Positions 1-9,259 of a stretch of DNA of 64,000 nt are shown one piece after another. Source of the stretch: Butyrivibrio hungatei NK4A153. GTDB taxonomy: Bacteria; Bacillota; Clostridia; Lachnospirales; Lachnospiraceae. The notes under the pieces are model-generated. The model ran no database searches, had not been told where the DNA came from, and worked only from the letters and a program-made list of their open reading frames with translations. A program made the translations under genes and the position numbers. The stretch is taken from assembly GCF_000424465.1 (NCBI RefSeq), contig NZ_KE384198.1:80774-144773 (forward strand), in the 5' to 3' direction. Every line of letters starts with the position of its first letter. Positions within the stretch are counted from its first letter, which is position 1.

Positions 1-2
1 TC

Positions 3-365
3 GCAATGCTCGACATAGACAATTTTAAAAAGATAAACGACGAACACGGTCACTACACAGGTGATCTGACTCTCCTTTACATAGGACAGAAACTTTCAAA
101 AGAAACTCATTCGGACGACTACGTTATACGCTTCGGCGGCGAAGAGTTCATCGTAATTTTTAAAAAGTGTGATATAAACAATGCTTGCGCCCGCATGGAG
201 CAGTTCAGACAAGACGTAGAAAAAGCGGAAGATTCACCGGTTCCGTTTACAATATCAGTCGGCGTCTCCAAATACACCGGCGACTTCTCCAAAACAATCC
301 AGAACGTAAATCACGCACTTACCAAAGCCAAAGATTCAGGCCGCAACAGTGTGGTTGTGGTGTAG
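3..365 (+). CDS. GGDEF-domain protein (diguanylate cyclase), C-terminal part
   Basis: The frame is already open at the left edge, so the N-terminus lies outside the window. The visible 120 residues are the second half of a GGDEF domain: the metal-binding stretch LDIDNFKKINDEHGH at the start, the active-site loop FGGEEF near residue 45, and the usual end GRNSVVVV. The family makes cyclic di-GMP from two GTP. The GGEEF loop is intact, so this domain could be catalytic. Any sensor domain is off the window. The gene ends in TAG and is followed by a long inverted repeat rather than an ordinary terminator. Confidence 0.9.
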   Translation, partial: AMLDIDNFKKINDEHGHYTGDLTLLYIGQKLSKETHSDDYVIRFGGEEFIVIFKKCDINNACARMEQFRQDVEKAEDSPVPFTISVGVSKYTGDFSKTIQNVNHALTKAKDSGRNSVVVV

Positions 366-377
366 TGAAGATGTGAC

Positions 378-541
378 GTAACCAAACAGGCAGATGTATA
401 TAATCTTTTGCTCAGGTTGTGCTAAACACTCCAATGAGCCCAAAACAGTAATCGATTCGTGCAATGGCACTCACGATTACTTGGTCTCATTTCCGTAGCA
501 CAAATTCGCAAAAGATTATATACATCTGCCTGTTTGGTTAC
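378..541. repeat. 164-nt imperfect hairpin with perfect 34-bp outer arms
   Basis: The outer arms 378-411 and 508-541 are perfect reverse complements over 34 bp. Pairing continues inward in blocks: TTGTGCT with AGCACAA, AATGAG with CTCATT, AGTAATCG with CGATTACT, and an apical GTGC-AATG-GCAC near 459-470. So almost the whole segment folds on itself. Neither outer edge has a T-run, so it is not an ordinary terminator. There is no open reading frame of note and no clear target-site duplication. It could be a MITE-like element or a structured RNA following the GGDEF gene. From 542 to 778 I see nothing else. Confidence 0.8.
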
Positions 542-778
542 TGCATATTCTCACACTGTACTTAACTACATACCAGATCATTTATTCATTTCACAACACT
601 TTAAAATATATTCTTGCATCACTTTACCACTAAATCCTTAGCTAATATGGTTTTCTATATTTCTTCCTATAATATTCCCAAAAAGTCTGCAGTAAATTCA
701 GATTCCCACAGTATTATCTAACGGATACACTCCTTAAGCGTCATAGAGGATGTAATATTTCCCTCTTCTACAACGTAA

Positions 779-911
779 AAAATCATAGTATATAAGAGTT
801 GAATGGGCCTCTGAGCTCGTCGGTACTTATGCCACGTCTTTTGTGGCATTAGTACCGCTACGAAGCGAGGGGAGCGAAAGCGTCCCTGAAACTCTTATAT
901 ACTATGATTTT
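779..911 (-). terminator. Giant hairpin after prfB, ending in a T-run
   Basis: Arms 779-800 and 890-911 are perfect complements over 22 bp. Inside is a second stem, 821-835 with 843-857 (15 bp, one mismatch). On the minus strand the outer stem is followed directly by TTTTTT, and it starts 23 nt after the prfB stop. The position and T-run fit a terminator, but the nested structure of about 133 nt is far larger than termination needs. Confidence 0.6.
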
Positions 912-934
912 GTATTCTATAGATGTGTAAATTC

Positions 935-2077
935 TTACTCCTCAGATGTATCCCCCACAGGCTTTCCGCCGGTTGCAAGCCACTTGAGGTATGCATTGAT
1001 GAACGGATCGAGTTCTCCGTCAAGTACGCCGTCTGCGTTTGATGCCTTAAAGCCTGTACGTGTGTCATTTACCATTGTGTAAGGCTGAAGCACGTAAGAA
1101 CGGATCTGGCTTCCCCAAGCATTGTCTTTTACCTCTCCACGGATTCCGTCAAGCTTAGCCTGATTCTCCTCCTGCTTCATGATAAAGAGCTTTGCTTTAA
1201 GCATCTGCATAGCCTTGTCCTTGTTTTGGAACTGTGAACGCTCATTCTGGCAGGCAACTACAACACCTGTAGGAATATGTGTGATACGAACAGCGGATGA
1301 AGTCTTGTTGATGTGCTGTCCGCCGGCACCACTTGAACGATATGTGTCAATCCTGAGGTCATCAGGGTTAATCTCGATATCAACATCTTCCTCAATATCA
1401 GGCATTACATCACATGATACGAAAGAAGTCTGTCTCTTAGCCTGTGCATTGAAAGGACTGATACGAACAAGTCTGTGAACACCGTGCTCAGACTTAAGAA
1501 GTCCATACGCATTTGTTCCCGAAATCTGGAATGTAACAGATTTGATACCTGCTTCGTCTCCGTCAAGAAGATCGAGAACTTCGGTTGTGAAGCCTTTTCT
1601 TTCTGCCCATCTTGTATACATACGATAGAGCATGCTTGCCCAGTCGCAAGCCTCTGTTCCGCCTGCACCGGCGTTAAGTCTGAGAATTACATCATATTTG
1701 TCATAAGGCTGGTTAAGAAGATTGCTGATTCTGATATTCTCGAGAGTATTCTCAAAATCATCAAGCTCAGATCTGATCTCTGCAGCCATATCATCATCGT
1801 CAACGCCCTCTGCGTTCTGCATATCGATGAGGTCGATTATATCTCCGTACTGCTTGTTGAGCTGATCGATCCCTGCAACAAGGTCCTGCATATTCTTAAG
1901 ATCTTTTGTCTTCTTGTTTGCCTTCTCGGCATTATCCCAAAATCCGGGCTCCTCCATCTCACGGCTGAGCTCTTCTATTATCTTTTTCTTATTATCCAGA
2001 TCAAGAGACGCTGTCACTTCTTCAAGAGTGCCTCTGAGATTCTGAATTTCAACTTTCATCTGATCAAGTATTACCAT
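935..2077 (-). CDS. prfB: Peptide chain release factor 2
   Basis: RF2 recognises UGA and UAA stop codons and triggers release of the finished protein. The 380-residue product has the family's usual size. It contains the anticodon-like RISPFNAQ motif and the catalytic GGQ loop in SGAGGQHINK (about residue 250). The start ATG is preceded by AGGAGA at good spacing. Many bacteria interrupt prfB after about 25 codons with an in-frame UGA and a +1 frameshift site. Here the matching stretch reads CTT GAT CTG, without the extra base, so the gene is continuous and lacks that autoregulation. It lies just downstream of secA, a common pairing in Firmicutes. Confidence 0.97.
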   Translation of the reverse strand: MVILDQMKVEIQNLRGTLEEVTASLDLDNKKKIIEELSREMEEPGFWDNAEKANKKTKDLKNMQDLVAGIDQLNKQYGDIIDLIDMQNAEGVDDDDMAAEIRSELDDFENTLENIRISNLLNQPYDKYDVILRLNAGAGGTEACDWASMLYRMYTRWAERKGFTTEVLDLLDGDEAGIKSVTFQISGTNAYGLLKSEHGVHRLVRISPFNAQAKRQTSFVSCDVMPDIEEDVDIEINPDDLRIDTYRSSGAGGQHINKTSSAVRITHIPTGVVVACQNERSQFQNKDKAMQMLKAKLFIMKQEENQAKLDGIRGEVKDNAWGSQIRSYVLQPYTMVNDTRTGFKASNADGVLDGELDPFINAYLKWLATGGKPVGDTSEE

Positions 2078-2145
2078 TATGTTCTCCTATGTCCTATTCG
2101 CGATACGTTAGATTATTCGGTATTTCTTTTGCCAAAACGTATCAC

Positions 2146-4710
2146 TTATACCCTGCCGCAACAATTCTTGTATTTCTTGCCGCTTCCGCAAGGGCAGGGA
2201 TCATTTGGATAAACTTTGGCTTCAACTCTCTTAACGGGAGCTTTCTGAGCTGTATCATCCTTATTTGTGCCTGTAACTTTGGCAACCTGCTCACGCTCTA
2301 CCTTCTCTTCGATATGAACATGGAAAAGAAGTCTCACTGCATCTTCCTTAATTCCCTTTGTCATATCATCGAACATCTCATAACCGGCAAGCTTATACTC
2401 AAGCTTAGGATCTCTCTGTCCGTATGCCTGAAGACCGATTCCCTGACGAAGCTGATCCATATCGTCAATGTGATCCATCCACTTTCTGTCGATTACTTTC
2501 AAAAGAATTACTCGCTCAATCTCTCTTATTGTCTCGGGCTCAGGGAATTCTGCTTCCTTAGCCTCATAGAGTTTAACGGCCTCTTCCTTGAGCTGCTGGA
2601 TAAGACCTGACTTTGTAAGATTATCAATACGTCCTCTGTTGATCTTCTTAAGAGGAATTGTAGGAAGCAGGATCTCATTGAGCTCGTTGAAATCCCAGTT
2701 ATCCGAATCAGTCTCTTCACCTACAACAGTCTCAACAGACGATTCAACAATATCTGTGATCATCTTGTAGATGGCATCTCTCATTGATTCTCCGTTAAGA
2801 ACTTTCTTACGCTCAGCATAAATAATCTCTCTCTGCTCATTGTTTACCTGATCGTACTCAAGAAGATTCTTTCGGATTCCGTAGTTGTTGGACTCAATCT
2901 TCTTCTGTGCGGTCTCAATGGCTTTAGAGAGTGATGAATGCTCGATTTCCTGACCATCGGGAATTTTGAGCGCATTAAACATAGCAATAAGTCTCTCTGA
3001 ACCAAAGAGTCTCATGAGGTTATCTTCAAGTGAAAGATAGAACTTAGACTCACCGGGATCTCCCTGACGTCCTGAACGTCCGCGGAGCTGATTATCGATA
3101 CGTCTGCTCTCATGTCTCTCTGTTCCGATTATCTTAAGTCCGCCTGCTGCCTTTGCTTCTTCATCAAGCTTAATATCGGTACCACGGCCGGCCATGTTTG
3201 TTGCGATTGTTACAGCGCCGTGCTTACCTGCCTCAGCGACAATCTCAGCTTCCATCTCATGGAACTTCGCATTAAGTACCTGATGCTGGATTCCTCTCTT
3301 TTTAAGGAGCTTGCTGAGTTCCTCAGATGCCTCGATCGTGATCGTACCTACAAGAACAGGCTGTCCTTTCTTGTGAGCCTCTTCTACAGCATCACAGATA
3401 GCCTTAAGCTTTTCTTTCTTGGTCTTGTACATTGCATCCTGAAGGTCCTTACGGATAACAGGCTCATTTGTAGGGATCTCTATAACGTCCATTCCGTAAA
3501 TATCACGGAATTCTCTTTCTTCTGTGAGAGCAGTACCTGTCATACCACATTTCTTTTCAAACTTATTAAAGAAGTTCTGGAATGTGATTGTTGCAAGAGT
3601 CTTGGACTCTCTCTTAACTTTAACGTGCTCTTTTGCCTCTATTGCCTGGTGAAGTCCGTCTGAATAACGACGTCCCGGCATAACACGACCTGTGAATTCA
3701 TCAACGATAAGAACTTCGTCATTCTGAACGATATAGTCGTGATCTCTCTGCATTAAGTTATTTGCTCTGAGAGCAAGGATAATGTTGTGCTGGATCTCAA
3801 GATTCTCGGGATCTGCAAGGTTTTCGATGTGGAAGAATTTCTCAACTTTGGCAACACCCTGCTCGGTAAGATTAACGATCTTATCCTTCTCATTTACGAT
3901 GAAGTCACCGGTTTCTTCTCTCTCAATGCCCATGATGGCATCCATCTTGGAGAGTTCTTCCATGTCTTCACCTCTTGTCATCTGCTTTGCAAGGATATCG
4001 CATGCCTCGTAAAGCTTTGTAGACTTATCAGACTGACCTGAAATAATAAGAGGGGTTCTTGCTTCGTCGATAAGAATTGAGTCGATCTCATCGATAATCG
4101 CGTAATTAAGTCCGCGAAGAACGCACTGCTCTTTATAAATAGCCATGTTGTCACGAAGATAATCAAAACCGAGCTCATTGTTTGTAACATATGTGATATC
4201 ACAAGCATAAGCAGCTCTTCTCTCCTCAGAATTCATGCTGTTAAGTACAACACCTACCGTAAGTCCGAGGAATTCATGTATCTTACCCATCCATTCAGCA
4301 TCACGCTTTGCAAGGTAATCATTTACTGTAACAACGTTTACACCCTTTCCTTCAAGTGCATCCAGATAAGAAGGAAGTGTGGCAACAAGTGTCTTACCTT
4401 CACCTGTTCTCATCTCTGCAATACGACCCTGATGCAAGATAACACCACCAATGAGCTGTACTCTGAAGTGCTCCATTCCAAGCACTCGCTTACCGGCTTC
4501 ACGAACTACCGCATATGCCTCAGGCATGATATCATCAAGTGTTGCGCCATCGGCAAGTCTCTTTTTGAATTCTTCAGTCTTTCCTCTAAGTTCCTCGTCT
4601 GACAAAGACTGCATTATAGGCCTCATAGCCTCTATAGAGTCAACCGTGCTACGGATTCTCTTAAGCTCCCTCTCACTATGTGTTCCTATTATTTTGTTAA
4701 TAATACTCAT
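2146..4710 (-). CDS. secA: Preprotein translocase ATPase SecA
   Basis: SecA is the motor that pushes unfolded secretory proteins through SecYEG using ATP. The 854 residues cover the whole family. The Walker A motif [11 protein letters not shown] is near residues 100-110, the helicase motif [16 protein letters not shown] near 205, and the nucleotide-binding domain 2 motif [12 protein letters not shown] in mid-protein. The [13 protein letters not shown] arginine-finger region follows. The C-terminal zinc motif [17 protein letters not shown] is intact. The ATG follows GGAGAAA. prfB begins 68 nt downstream on the same strand, with no clear terminator between them, so the two may be cotranscribed. 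Confidence 0.98.
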   Translation of the reverse strand: MSIINKIIGTHSERELKRIRSTVDSIEAMRPIMQSLSDEELRGKTEEFKKRLADGATLDDIMPEAYAVVREAGKRVLGMEHFRVQLIGGVILHQGRIAEMRTGEGKTLVATLPSYLDALEGKGVNVVTVNDYLAKRDAEWMGKIHEFLGLTVGVVLNSMNSEERRAAYACDITYVTNNELGFDYLRDNMAIYKEQCVLRGLNYAIIDEIDSILIDEARTPLIISGQSDKSTKLYEACDILAKQMTRGEDMEELSKMDAIMGIEREETGDFIVNEKDKIVNLTEQGVAKVEKFFHIENLADPENLEIQHNIILALRANNLMQRDHDYIVQNDEVLIVDEFTGRVMPGRRYSDGLHQAIEAKEHVKVKRESKTLATITFQNFFNKFEKKCGMTGTALTEEREFRDIYGMDVIEIPTNEPVIRKDLQDAMYKTKKEKLKAICDAVEEAHKKGQPVLVGTITIEASEELSKLLKKRGIQHQVLNAKFHEMEAEIVAEAGKHGAVTIATNMAGRGTDIKLDEEAKAAGGLKIIGTERHESRRIDNQLRGRSGRQGDPGESKFYLSLEDNLMRLFGSERLIAMFNALKIPDGQEIEHSSLSKAIETAQKKIESNNYGIRKNLLEYDQVNNEQREIIYAERKKVLNGESMRDAIYKMITDIVESSVETVVGEETDSDNWDFNELNEILLPTIPLKKINRGRIDNLTKSGLIQQLKEEAVKLYEAKEAEFPEPETIREIERVILLKVIDRKWMDHIDDMDQLRQGIGLQAYGQRDPKLEYKLAGYEMFDDMTKGIKEDAVRLLFHVHIEEKVEREQVAKVTGTNKDDTAQKAPVKRVEAKVYPNDPCPCGSGKKYKNCCGRV

Positions 4711-4819
4711 CTCTTTATTTCTCCCTAAAAAAGGGTATACTGACCCCTTTTATTTAGCAAAAGTCCGTTGTACATTGTAACAGATTTGCATAAACTATTC
4801 AACTTTCTACATATAAAAA

Positions 4820-4844
4820 GCAGCTACAGGAGTTCTGTAGCTGC
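4820..4844 (-). terminator. Intrinsic terminator after the lipoprotein gene
   Basis: A perfect 10-bp stem (GCAGCTACAG / CTGTAGCTGC) with a 5-nt loop is followed on the minus strand by CTTTTTATAT. It lies 18 nt past the stop of the lipoprotein gene and upstream of secA. Confidence 0.85.
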
Positions 4845-4862
4845 ATATCAACTAATTATCAC

Positions 4863-5402
4863 TTATCCGTGGAAATTTGAGTTACTGTACAAAATGCTTT
4901 TTACCTGACCGCCTTTTATTGTGAAGCTAAAGCTATAACCGTCGCATTTGTATGCATATATTTCTTCTTTTTTAAGCTTAGTCCTCTCATTAGGATTGCC
5001 ATAAGCTGCCTCTACCTCTTCTGCCTTGCTTCCTATACCGATTCCTTTTGAAGTCTTAAATTCGCCGCCGTTAACAAGCATTGAACCAATAATTTCATTT
5101 CCTTCATCGGCAGATGTCGATATAGACAAGTTATAGTTTTCTCCGTTTTTATCGAAATCATAAGTTTTTCCGCTTGACTCTGTGCCATCTACTTCATCAG
5201 CCAATTCCGCAACAGACTTTATAGCCTCCACAACAGTCTGCGGATCATCCGTAAATGAAACGGTCTTTCCGTTATATTCAAAAGACGGATCTGCCTGCGT
5301 TATTTCTGTCGATATTGCTCCTGCTGAGCCGTTTCCGCATCCCATAAGTGCAAGCACCATTGCCGAAGCCATAATAATTGTTGTAATTCTTTTCTGTCTC
5401 AT
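4863..5402 (-). CDS. Small predicted lipoprotein
   Basis: The 179-residue product starts with a lipoprotein signal peptide whose lipobox is ALMGC, so Cys22 is probably lipid-anchored on the outer face of the membrane. The mature part has a stretch like SKGIGIGSKAEEVEAAYG. Similar 'set by index of repeat' stretches occur in many Gram-positive lipoproteins and BLIP-like folds, and a Y-rich beta segment follows. I do not recognise a specific family. It has its own strong promoter and terminator, so it is a single-gene unit. Confidence 0.85.
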   Translation of the reverse strand: MRQKRITTIIMASAMVLALMGCGNGSAGAISTEITQADPSFEYNGKTVSFTDDPQTVVEAIKSVAELADEVDGTESSGKTYDFDKNGENYNLSISTSADEGNEIIGSMLVNGGEFKTSKGIGIGSKAEEVEAAYGNPNERTKLKKEEIYAYKCDGYSFSFTIKGGQVKSILYSNSNFHG

Positions 5403-5472
5403 TTCTCTTTCCTCACTTAAAAATATATTTCGCCATAGGCGTTTTTTGAACTGTACTAATCATTCTAATACA

Positions 5473-5501
5473 CTTATACACCCTCTTCTTATTTCTGTCA
5501 A
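5473..5501 (-). promoter_or_regulatory. Sigma-A type promoter of the lipoprotein gene
   Basis: On the minus strand TTGACA (5496-5501) is followed after exactly 17 nt by TATAAG (5473-5478). It lies about 70 nt upstream of the lipoprotein start codon. Confidence 0.75.
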
Positions 5502-5614
5502 CAACCTGAATATTGTGGAGCGTTCTTTTTCCTGCGACGATGGATTTGCTTGTATGCTACTTCTAATGCCTATGGCTACGCTTATTTGCTTTTTTCAATG
5601 CTTCCGGATTCACC

Positions 5615-5652
5615 TATGACCTGTTAGCTGCTTTTTGCTCAAATGGGTCATA
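5615..5652. repeat. Solitary 38-nt palindromic unit, TATGAC...GTCATA
   Basis: TATGACC at the left end and GGTCATA at the right end are complementary and span exactly 38 nt. The same outer words and the same length recur five times at 17744-18067. This single copy lies in the gap 5403-5789 between the lipoprotein and the ABC ATPase genes. Apart from this unit, a promoter and a terminator, I see nothing in that gap. Confidence 0.6.
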
Positions 5653-5725
5653 CATACTCTTGGTTCTGCATTTAATTTTCCACGGGACAAAAGAAAAAAG
5701 ATGCTGAACTATAGAAAACATGCAA

Positions 5726-5747
5726 AAAACGGCCCGAAAGCCGTTTT
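5726..5747 (-). terminator. Intrinsic terminator after the ABC ATPase gene
   Basis: The 8-bp stem AAAACGGC/GCCGTTTT has a 6-nt loop. The minus strand continues GGCCGTTTTTTGC. It lies about 40 nt past the stop of the minus-strand ABC ATPase and probably ends the whole 10986-to-5790 operon. Confidence 0.8.
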
Positions 5748-5789
5748 GTATTATCCGTATTTAATGGTATTACCCTTATTTTTTATAAA

Positions 5790-6512
5790 TCAAGTAGTAT
5801 GTTCAAGTTCATATTTGAAGTCAGCTTCCGCAATGGCTTCCTGCTCGTGGGAGCTTATGATAACGGTACTTCCCTGCGTGCTGAAACGCTTTAGGAGTTG
5901 AAGAACCGCCCTGACGTTTTTGCGGTCAAGATTTGCGGTTGGCTCATCCATGATTATGAGATCAGGCTTTGTAATAAGCGTTCTGGCGATCGCGGCGCGT
6001 TTTATCTCGCCGCTCGAAAGACTTGATGGATACTCGTTCCGGAGCTGACTTAACCCAAGGGCGTCAAGAAGCTCCGCCGAAAAGCTTGCCAGTTCTTCCG
6101 CGAGCGGCTCCTTGCCATTGCCATCACTACTGCTATTGTTATTGCTACTGCTATTCTTATTTTTTTCACTTTTGCCACTTATATCATATGCAAGTTTTAG
6201 ATTTTCAATGAGAGTAAGATAAGGAATAAGCTCGCAGTTCTGCGTCATAACGCCCATAAAGTCGGTCCTTAACTCCGCAAGTTCTTCATCGCCAAGCGAA
6301 GTTATTTCTTTTTCTCCGTAATACACCTTGCCCTCCGTAGGTTTACTGAGACCTGCAACTATATTAAGGAGCGTGCTCTTCCCAACGCCGCTGTCTCCGC
6401 TTATAACCGTGAATTTACCCTGCGGCAATGTTACGTTGATATTATCGAGAACCGTAAATTCACGCTTATCTCTCTTATACTTTTTAATTATCGCATCCAA
6501 TCTGATATCCAT
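5790..6512 (-). CDS. ABC transporter ATP-binding protein, MacB/LolD type
   Basis: The 240-residue ATPase has Walker A GDSGVGKSTLL, the signature LSSGEIKRAAIARTL, and Walker B LIIMDEPTANLD, as in MacB/LolD-type systems that work with an FtsX-like permease. Such a permease is the next gene upstream (37 nt away). An unusual Ser/Asn-rich insert (about residues 117-135) sits between the Q-loop region and the signature. At DNA level this insert is a run of similar trinucleotides, suggesting slippage growth. It is the last gene of the run that begins at 10986. Confidence 0.93.
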   Translation of the reverse strand: MDIRLDAIIKKYKRDKREFTVLDNINVTLPQGKFTVISGDSGVGKSTLLNIVAGLSKPTEGKVYYGEKEITSLGDEELAELRTDFMGVMTQNCELIPYLTLIENLKLAYDISGKSEKNKNSSSNNNSSSDGNGKEPLAEELASFSAELLDALGLSQLRNEYPSSLSSGEIKRAAIARTLITKPDLIIMDEPTANLDRKNVRAVLQLLKRFSTQGSTVIISSHEQEAIAEADFKYELEHTT

Positions 6513-6549
6513 ACTTATTTCTCCGAAACGATATTATTATCAGTGCACA

Positions 6550-7740
6550 TCACAAATAGACATTCTCCGGGCACAGCTTCTTTATGCTAAACAACGCACT
6601 CAGCGGCCCAAGCACCGTGGTAAGCAAAAATGACACAGCCACAACCGCAACTTCTTCACCGATATACGGCGCGGTAAAAGGAATCTTCGTAGCCGCCTCA
6701 ATAAGCTGCAGCATCACAACAAATGAAAGGAATCCAAACGCTGTACCTATAAGCGCGCTGGGAAATGCCGTCCACCATACTTCGCGCATAAGGAACTCAG
6801 CTATCTTCTTCCTGCTGATCCCGATCGTTCTAAGTATCTCAACTTCTTTTTTCCTGTCATTTAATGTGATGTAATGAATTATGAACAGTAAAAATATACT
6901 GATAATTACCATGAGCACGATCACAACCGCGTAGACAATGTATGTGTCCTTAAGGCCCGAAAAAAGCTTTGAAGACACGCTCTCCGCAGTGACAATATCC
7001 ACATCATCTATCCTTGAAAGTCCCGCAACAACCCTTGAAACCTTATCTTTGTCCGCAACTTTCACACAGACCGCAGATACGTCTTTGGAATTGACTTCAG
7101 CGATAACGCCCTGCCCCGCATTTTGCGCATTTTCCATAATCTCGCCGATAAGATTTCTGCTCACAAAAACAGTCGCATCCATGGAAGATCCGCTCTCATC
7201 AAGCGTTGCCGCAACAGGGTACTCTTTTCCAAACATCTTAAATGTCCCGCTTGTCACATTCACCTTGCTTCCGGCAATAAGCGCACCTTCTTCAAGCGAC
7301 CTTATATACTTCCTGTCGATCCACGGTGTCACGACAAAATCCGAATCCATATCGATTCCGATTATCTGAACAGGCTGATCGCAGCAAGATGACTCAAGTG
7401 TCATAAGAAATGTCTGCGGCGACGCCGTTTCTACGCCTTCAACCTCTCTGATGCCGTCAATGACAGAACTGTCCATATAGAAAAAACTCTTTTTCGTGGT
7501 CAAAAGAATCCCCTCCATATCATCGCCGTGTCCTTTGGGTGTCACGATTATATCCGCTCCCATGCGCTGTGCGGCATTCTGACTTCCGTGAGCCATACCG
7601 AACGCGGTAAGAGAAATAATCACCATTGCAAAGGACAGCACCAGCCCGATAAGAATCAGGCCGATGCTGCGATATAGTTTTGAGGATATGCTCTTGAAAA
7701 CCAACTTATCTAATTTATCAAATCTTTGAAGGGTTCCCAT
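6550..7740 (-). CDS. FtsX-like ABC permease
   Basis: The 396-residue protein has one N-terminal membrane helix, a large extracytoplasmic MacB-type domain (about residues 45-260), and three C-terminal helices, the standard FtsX-family layout. The outer domain carries an adjacent Cys pair in ESSCCDQPVQ, which could bind metal or form a disulfide. The family uses a cytoplasmic ATPase for mechanotransmission or extrusion rather than for import. The start ATG lies inside the end of the DUF4418 gene (23-nt overlap) after AAGGGGA, so translation is probably coupled. Confidence 0.92.
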   Translation of the reverse strand: MGTLQRFDKLDKLVFKSISSKLYRSIGLILIGLVLSFAMVIISLTAFGMAHGSQNAAQRMGADIIVTPKGHGDDMEGILLTTKKSFFYMDSSVIDGIREVEGVETASPQTFLMTLESSCCDQPVQIIGIDMDSDFVVTPWIDRKYIRSLEEGALIAGSKVNVTSGTFKMFGKEYPVAATLDESGSSMDATVFVSRNLIGEIMENAQNAGQGVIAEVNSKDVSAVCVKVADKDKVSRVVAGLSRIDDVDIVTAESVSSKLFSGLKDTYIVYAVVIVLMVIISIFLLFIIHYITLNDRKKEVEILRTIGISRKKIAEFLMREVWWTAFPSALIGTAFGFLSFVVMLQLIEAATKIPFTAPYIGEEVAVVAVSFLLTTVLGPLSALFSIKKLCPENVYL

Positions 7741-8131
7741 TCTTTTTTCCCCTTATAATAAAATCAACAACCGCTACTCCGGCAAGTACAATGCCGACAA
7801 TCACAAGAAAAGGTCTTGTGTAAACGTAGCAGTGCATGCTCTTCATATCGCACACAGGTGCTATAACTCCGGGAAGGAGTGCAATAAAGATTCCGCCCAC
7901 AATCTGGATTACTGATATAACTTTTTCCACAAGCAGTTTCTTGGCAAAAATCTGTACCGCCGCCAGAATCGCAAGAACTATACTCGCCGCAATGGCGAGA
8001 GCTCTAGTCTTATGACACTTTGCTTCCATATCTCCCATATCACCGCAAACATGTGCAAACGTAAATAAACCAACTATCACAAATGCAAGAATAAGCACTC
8101 TTAAAATATTTACAATCACTTTTGATTTCAT
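7718..8131 (-). CDS. DUF4418 family membrane protein
   Basis: This small protein has four predicted membrane helices. Two short loops are rich in Cys, Met and His: HVCGDMGDMEAKCH after helix 1 and PVCDMKSMHC before helix 4. The pattern suggests a metal site, though this is inference; the family has no known function that I can state. I prefer the ATG at 8131 because GGGAG lies 9 nt upstream. The ATG three codons earlier touches the ribosome binding site. It lies between an importer and an FtsX/ATPase pair in one tight operon. Confidence 0.85.
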   Translation of the reverse strand: MKSKVIVNILRVLILAFVIVGLFTFAHVCGDMGDMEAKCHKTRALAIAASIVLAILAAVQIFAKKLLVEKVISVIQIVGGIFIALLPGVIAPVCDMKSMHCYVYTRPFLVIVGIVLAGVAVVDFIIRGKKNGNPSKI

Positions 8132-8169
8132 AGTAATCATCTCCCAGTCAATTTTTTTGAGTAAAACAC

Positions 8170-9240
8170 TTAGCTGTTTTCAGTAAATTTCTTGCTTGAA
8201 GGGTCATAAGTAAATGACTCAGGAACTCCCTCAAGATCTGGGAAAACAGTCTTTGTAAATTCATCCGCATTGAGCGAAGCGTCAAGATCGCCCGTCTTCT
8301 GAAGATCGTCGAATGATGCCTTAAATGTCTCTCTTCCAAGCTTTACAGAAGGCTCATAGTTAAGGCTTGCAAGGATCTCGCCGTATCTTGCGATGTCCTC
8401 TTCGCTCTCTGAAGGCATATATCCGTTCTCAACCTGAAGTCTTGCCGCTTCCTCAGGAAGTGCCTGAACGAAAGCTGCTGCCTTCTGGATTGCTCTTGCA
8501 TACGCAGTCGCACCCTTTGGATTCTTTGCTATAAGCTCCTGTGATACATAAGCCTGGCAGCAATATTCCTTTGAAAAGACCTCGTCCTCACCGATATCAA
8601 GTATCTTGATAAAGTCATAGTTCTTCTCTGCGTTGTATGCCACGGGATCGTGAATTCCGATCGCATCTACGGCACCGTTATCAAGCGCTGTCGGAAGGTC
8701 TGTCATCGCATATGTCACAAACTGGATATCAGCATCGCTTCCGTTTACCTTAAATCCAAGACTGAACAGCTTTCTCTTAAGCTGAATCGGCGCAGAATCC
8801 GACAATGACGCAACGCCTATTGTCTTGCCCTTAAGATTTTCAAGGGAATTTACTCCGGAGCCGTTCTTTGAATAGAACTTTGTACATCCTCTGTGAAGTC
8901 CTGTCACAAAAGAGATTGAAAGTCCGTTTGATATAGGCTGCATGAGCGTACCGGTAAGTCCGTAGCCTGCATTGATCTCACCACTTGTTATCTGCTCCGT
9001 GATCGTATCTATATTGGAAGTTACAACTTCATACTTCTGCCCGATTGCTTCGAATTCCTCGTCAAAATAGCCGTTTATGATAGCTATATGAACCGGTGCA
9101 AGACACAAGCTTTCTTTGTTATTAAGAATCTTTACGGTAAGTTCTTCTCCTCCTTCGCTCTTTTCTGATTTAGCACCGCAGCCTACAAGCAGTGCCGCTG
9201 TCATGGTCAAAGCCAAAACACTTGCAATTACCTTTTTCAT
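8170..9240 (-). CDS. ABC transporter substrate-binding lipoprotein (NrtA/SsuA/ThiY type)
   Basis: The signal peptide ends in the lipobox LLVGC, so the protein is a membrane-anchored receptor. The body shows the NMT1/THI5-like fold features: CLAPVHIAIINGYF near the N-terminus, GLTGTLMQPISNG, and LKGKTIGVASLSDSAPI in mid-protein. The family binds nitrate, sulfonates, bicarbonate or thiamine precursors; the ligand cannot be read here. The ATG at 9240 has AAGGAG at the right distance, so a longer upstream open frame is not used. The ATPase and permease for it lie immediately upstream. Confidence 0.93.
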   Translation of the reverse strand: MKKVIASVLALTMTAALLVGCGAKSEKSEGGEELTVKILNNKESLCLAPVHIAIINGYFDEEFEAIGQKYEVVTSNIDTITEQITSGEINAGYGLTGTLMQPISNGLSISFVTGLHRGCTKFYSKNGSGVNSLENLKGKTIGVASLSDSAPIQLKRKLFSLGFKVNGSDADIQFVTYAMTDLPTALDNGAVDAIGIHDPVAYNAEKNYDFIKILDIGEDEVFSKEYCCQAYVSQELIAKNPKGATAYARAIQKAAAFVQALPEEAARLQVENGYMPSESEEDIARYGEILASLNYEPSVKLGRETFKASFDDLQKTGDLDASLNADEFTKTVFPDLEGVPESFTYDPSSKKFTENS

Positions 9241-9259
9241 TTCTTTTCTCCTTAAAAAA

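Noticed and set aside
378..541. Rho-independent terminator for the GGDEF gene
   Set aside because: There is no T-run after either arm, and the arms are much longer than a terminator needs.
1475..2212. 245-codon plus-strand open frame
   Set aside because: It lies opposite prfB, which has full family motifs. No ribosome binding site and no recognisable domain.
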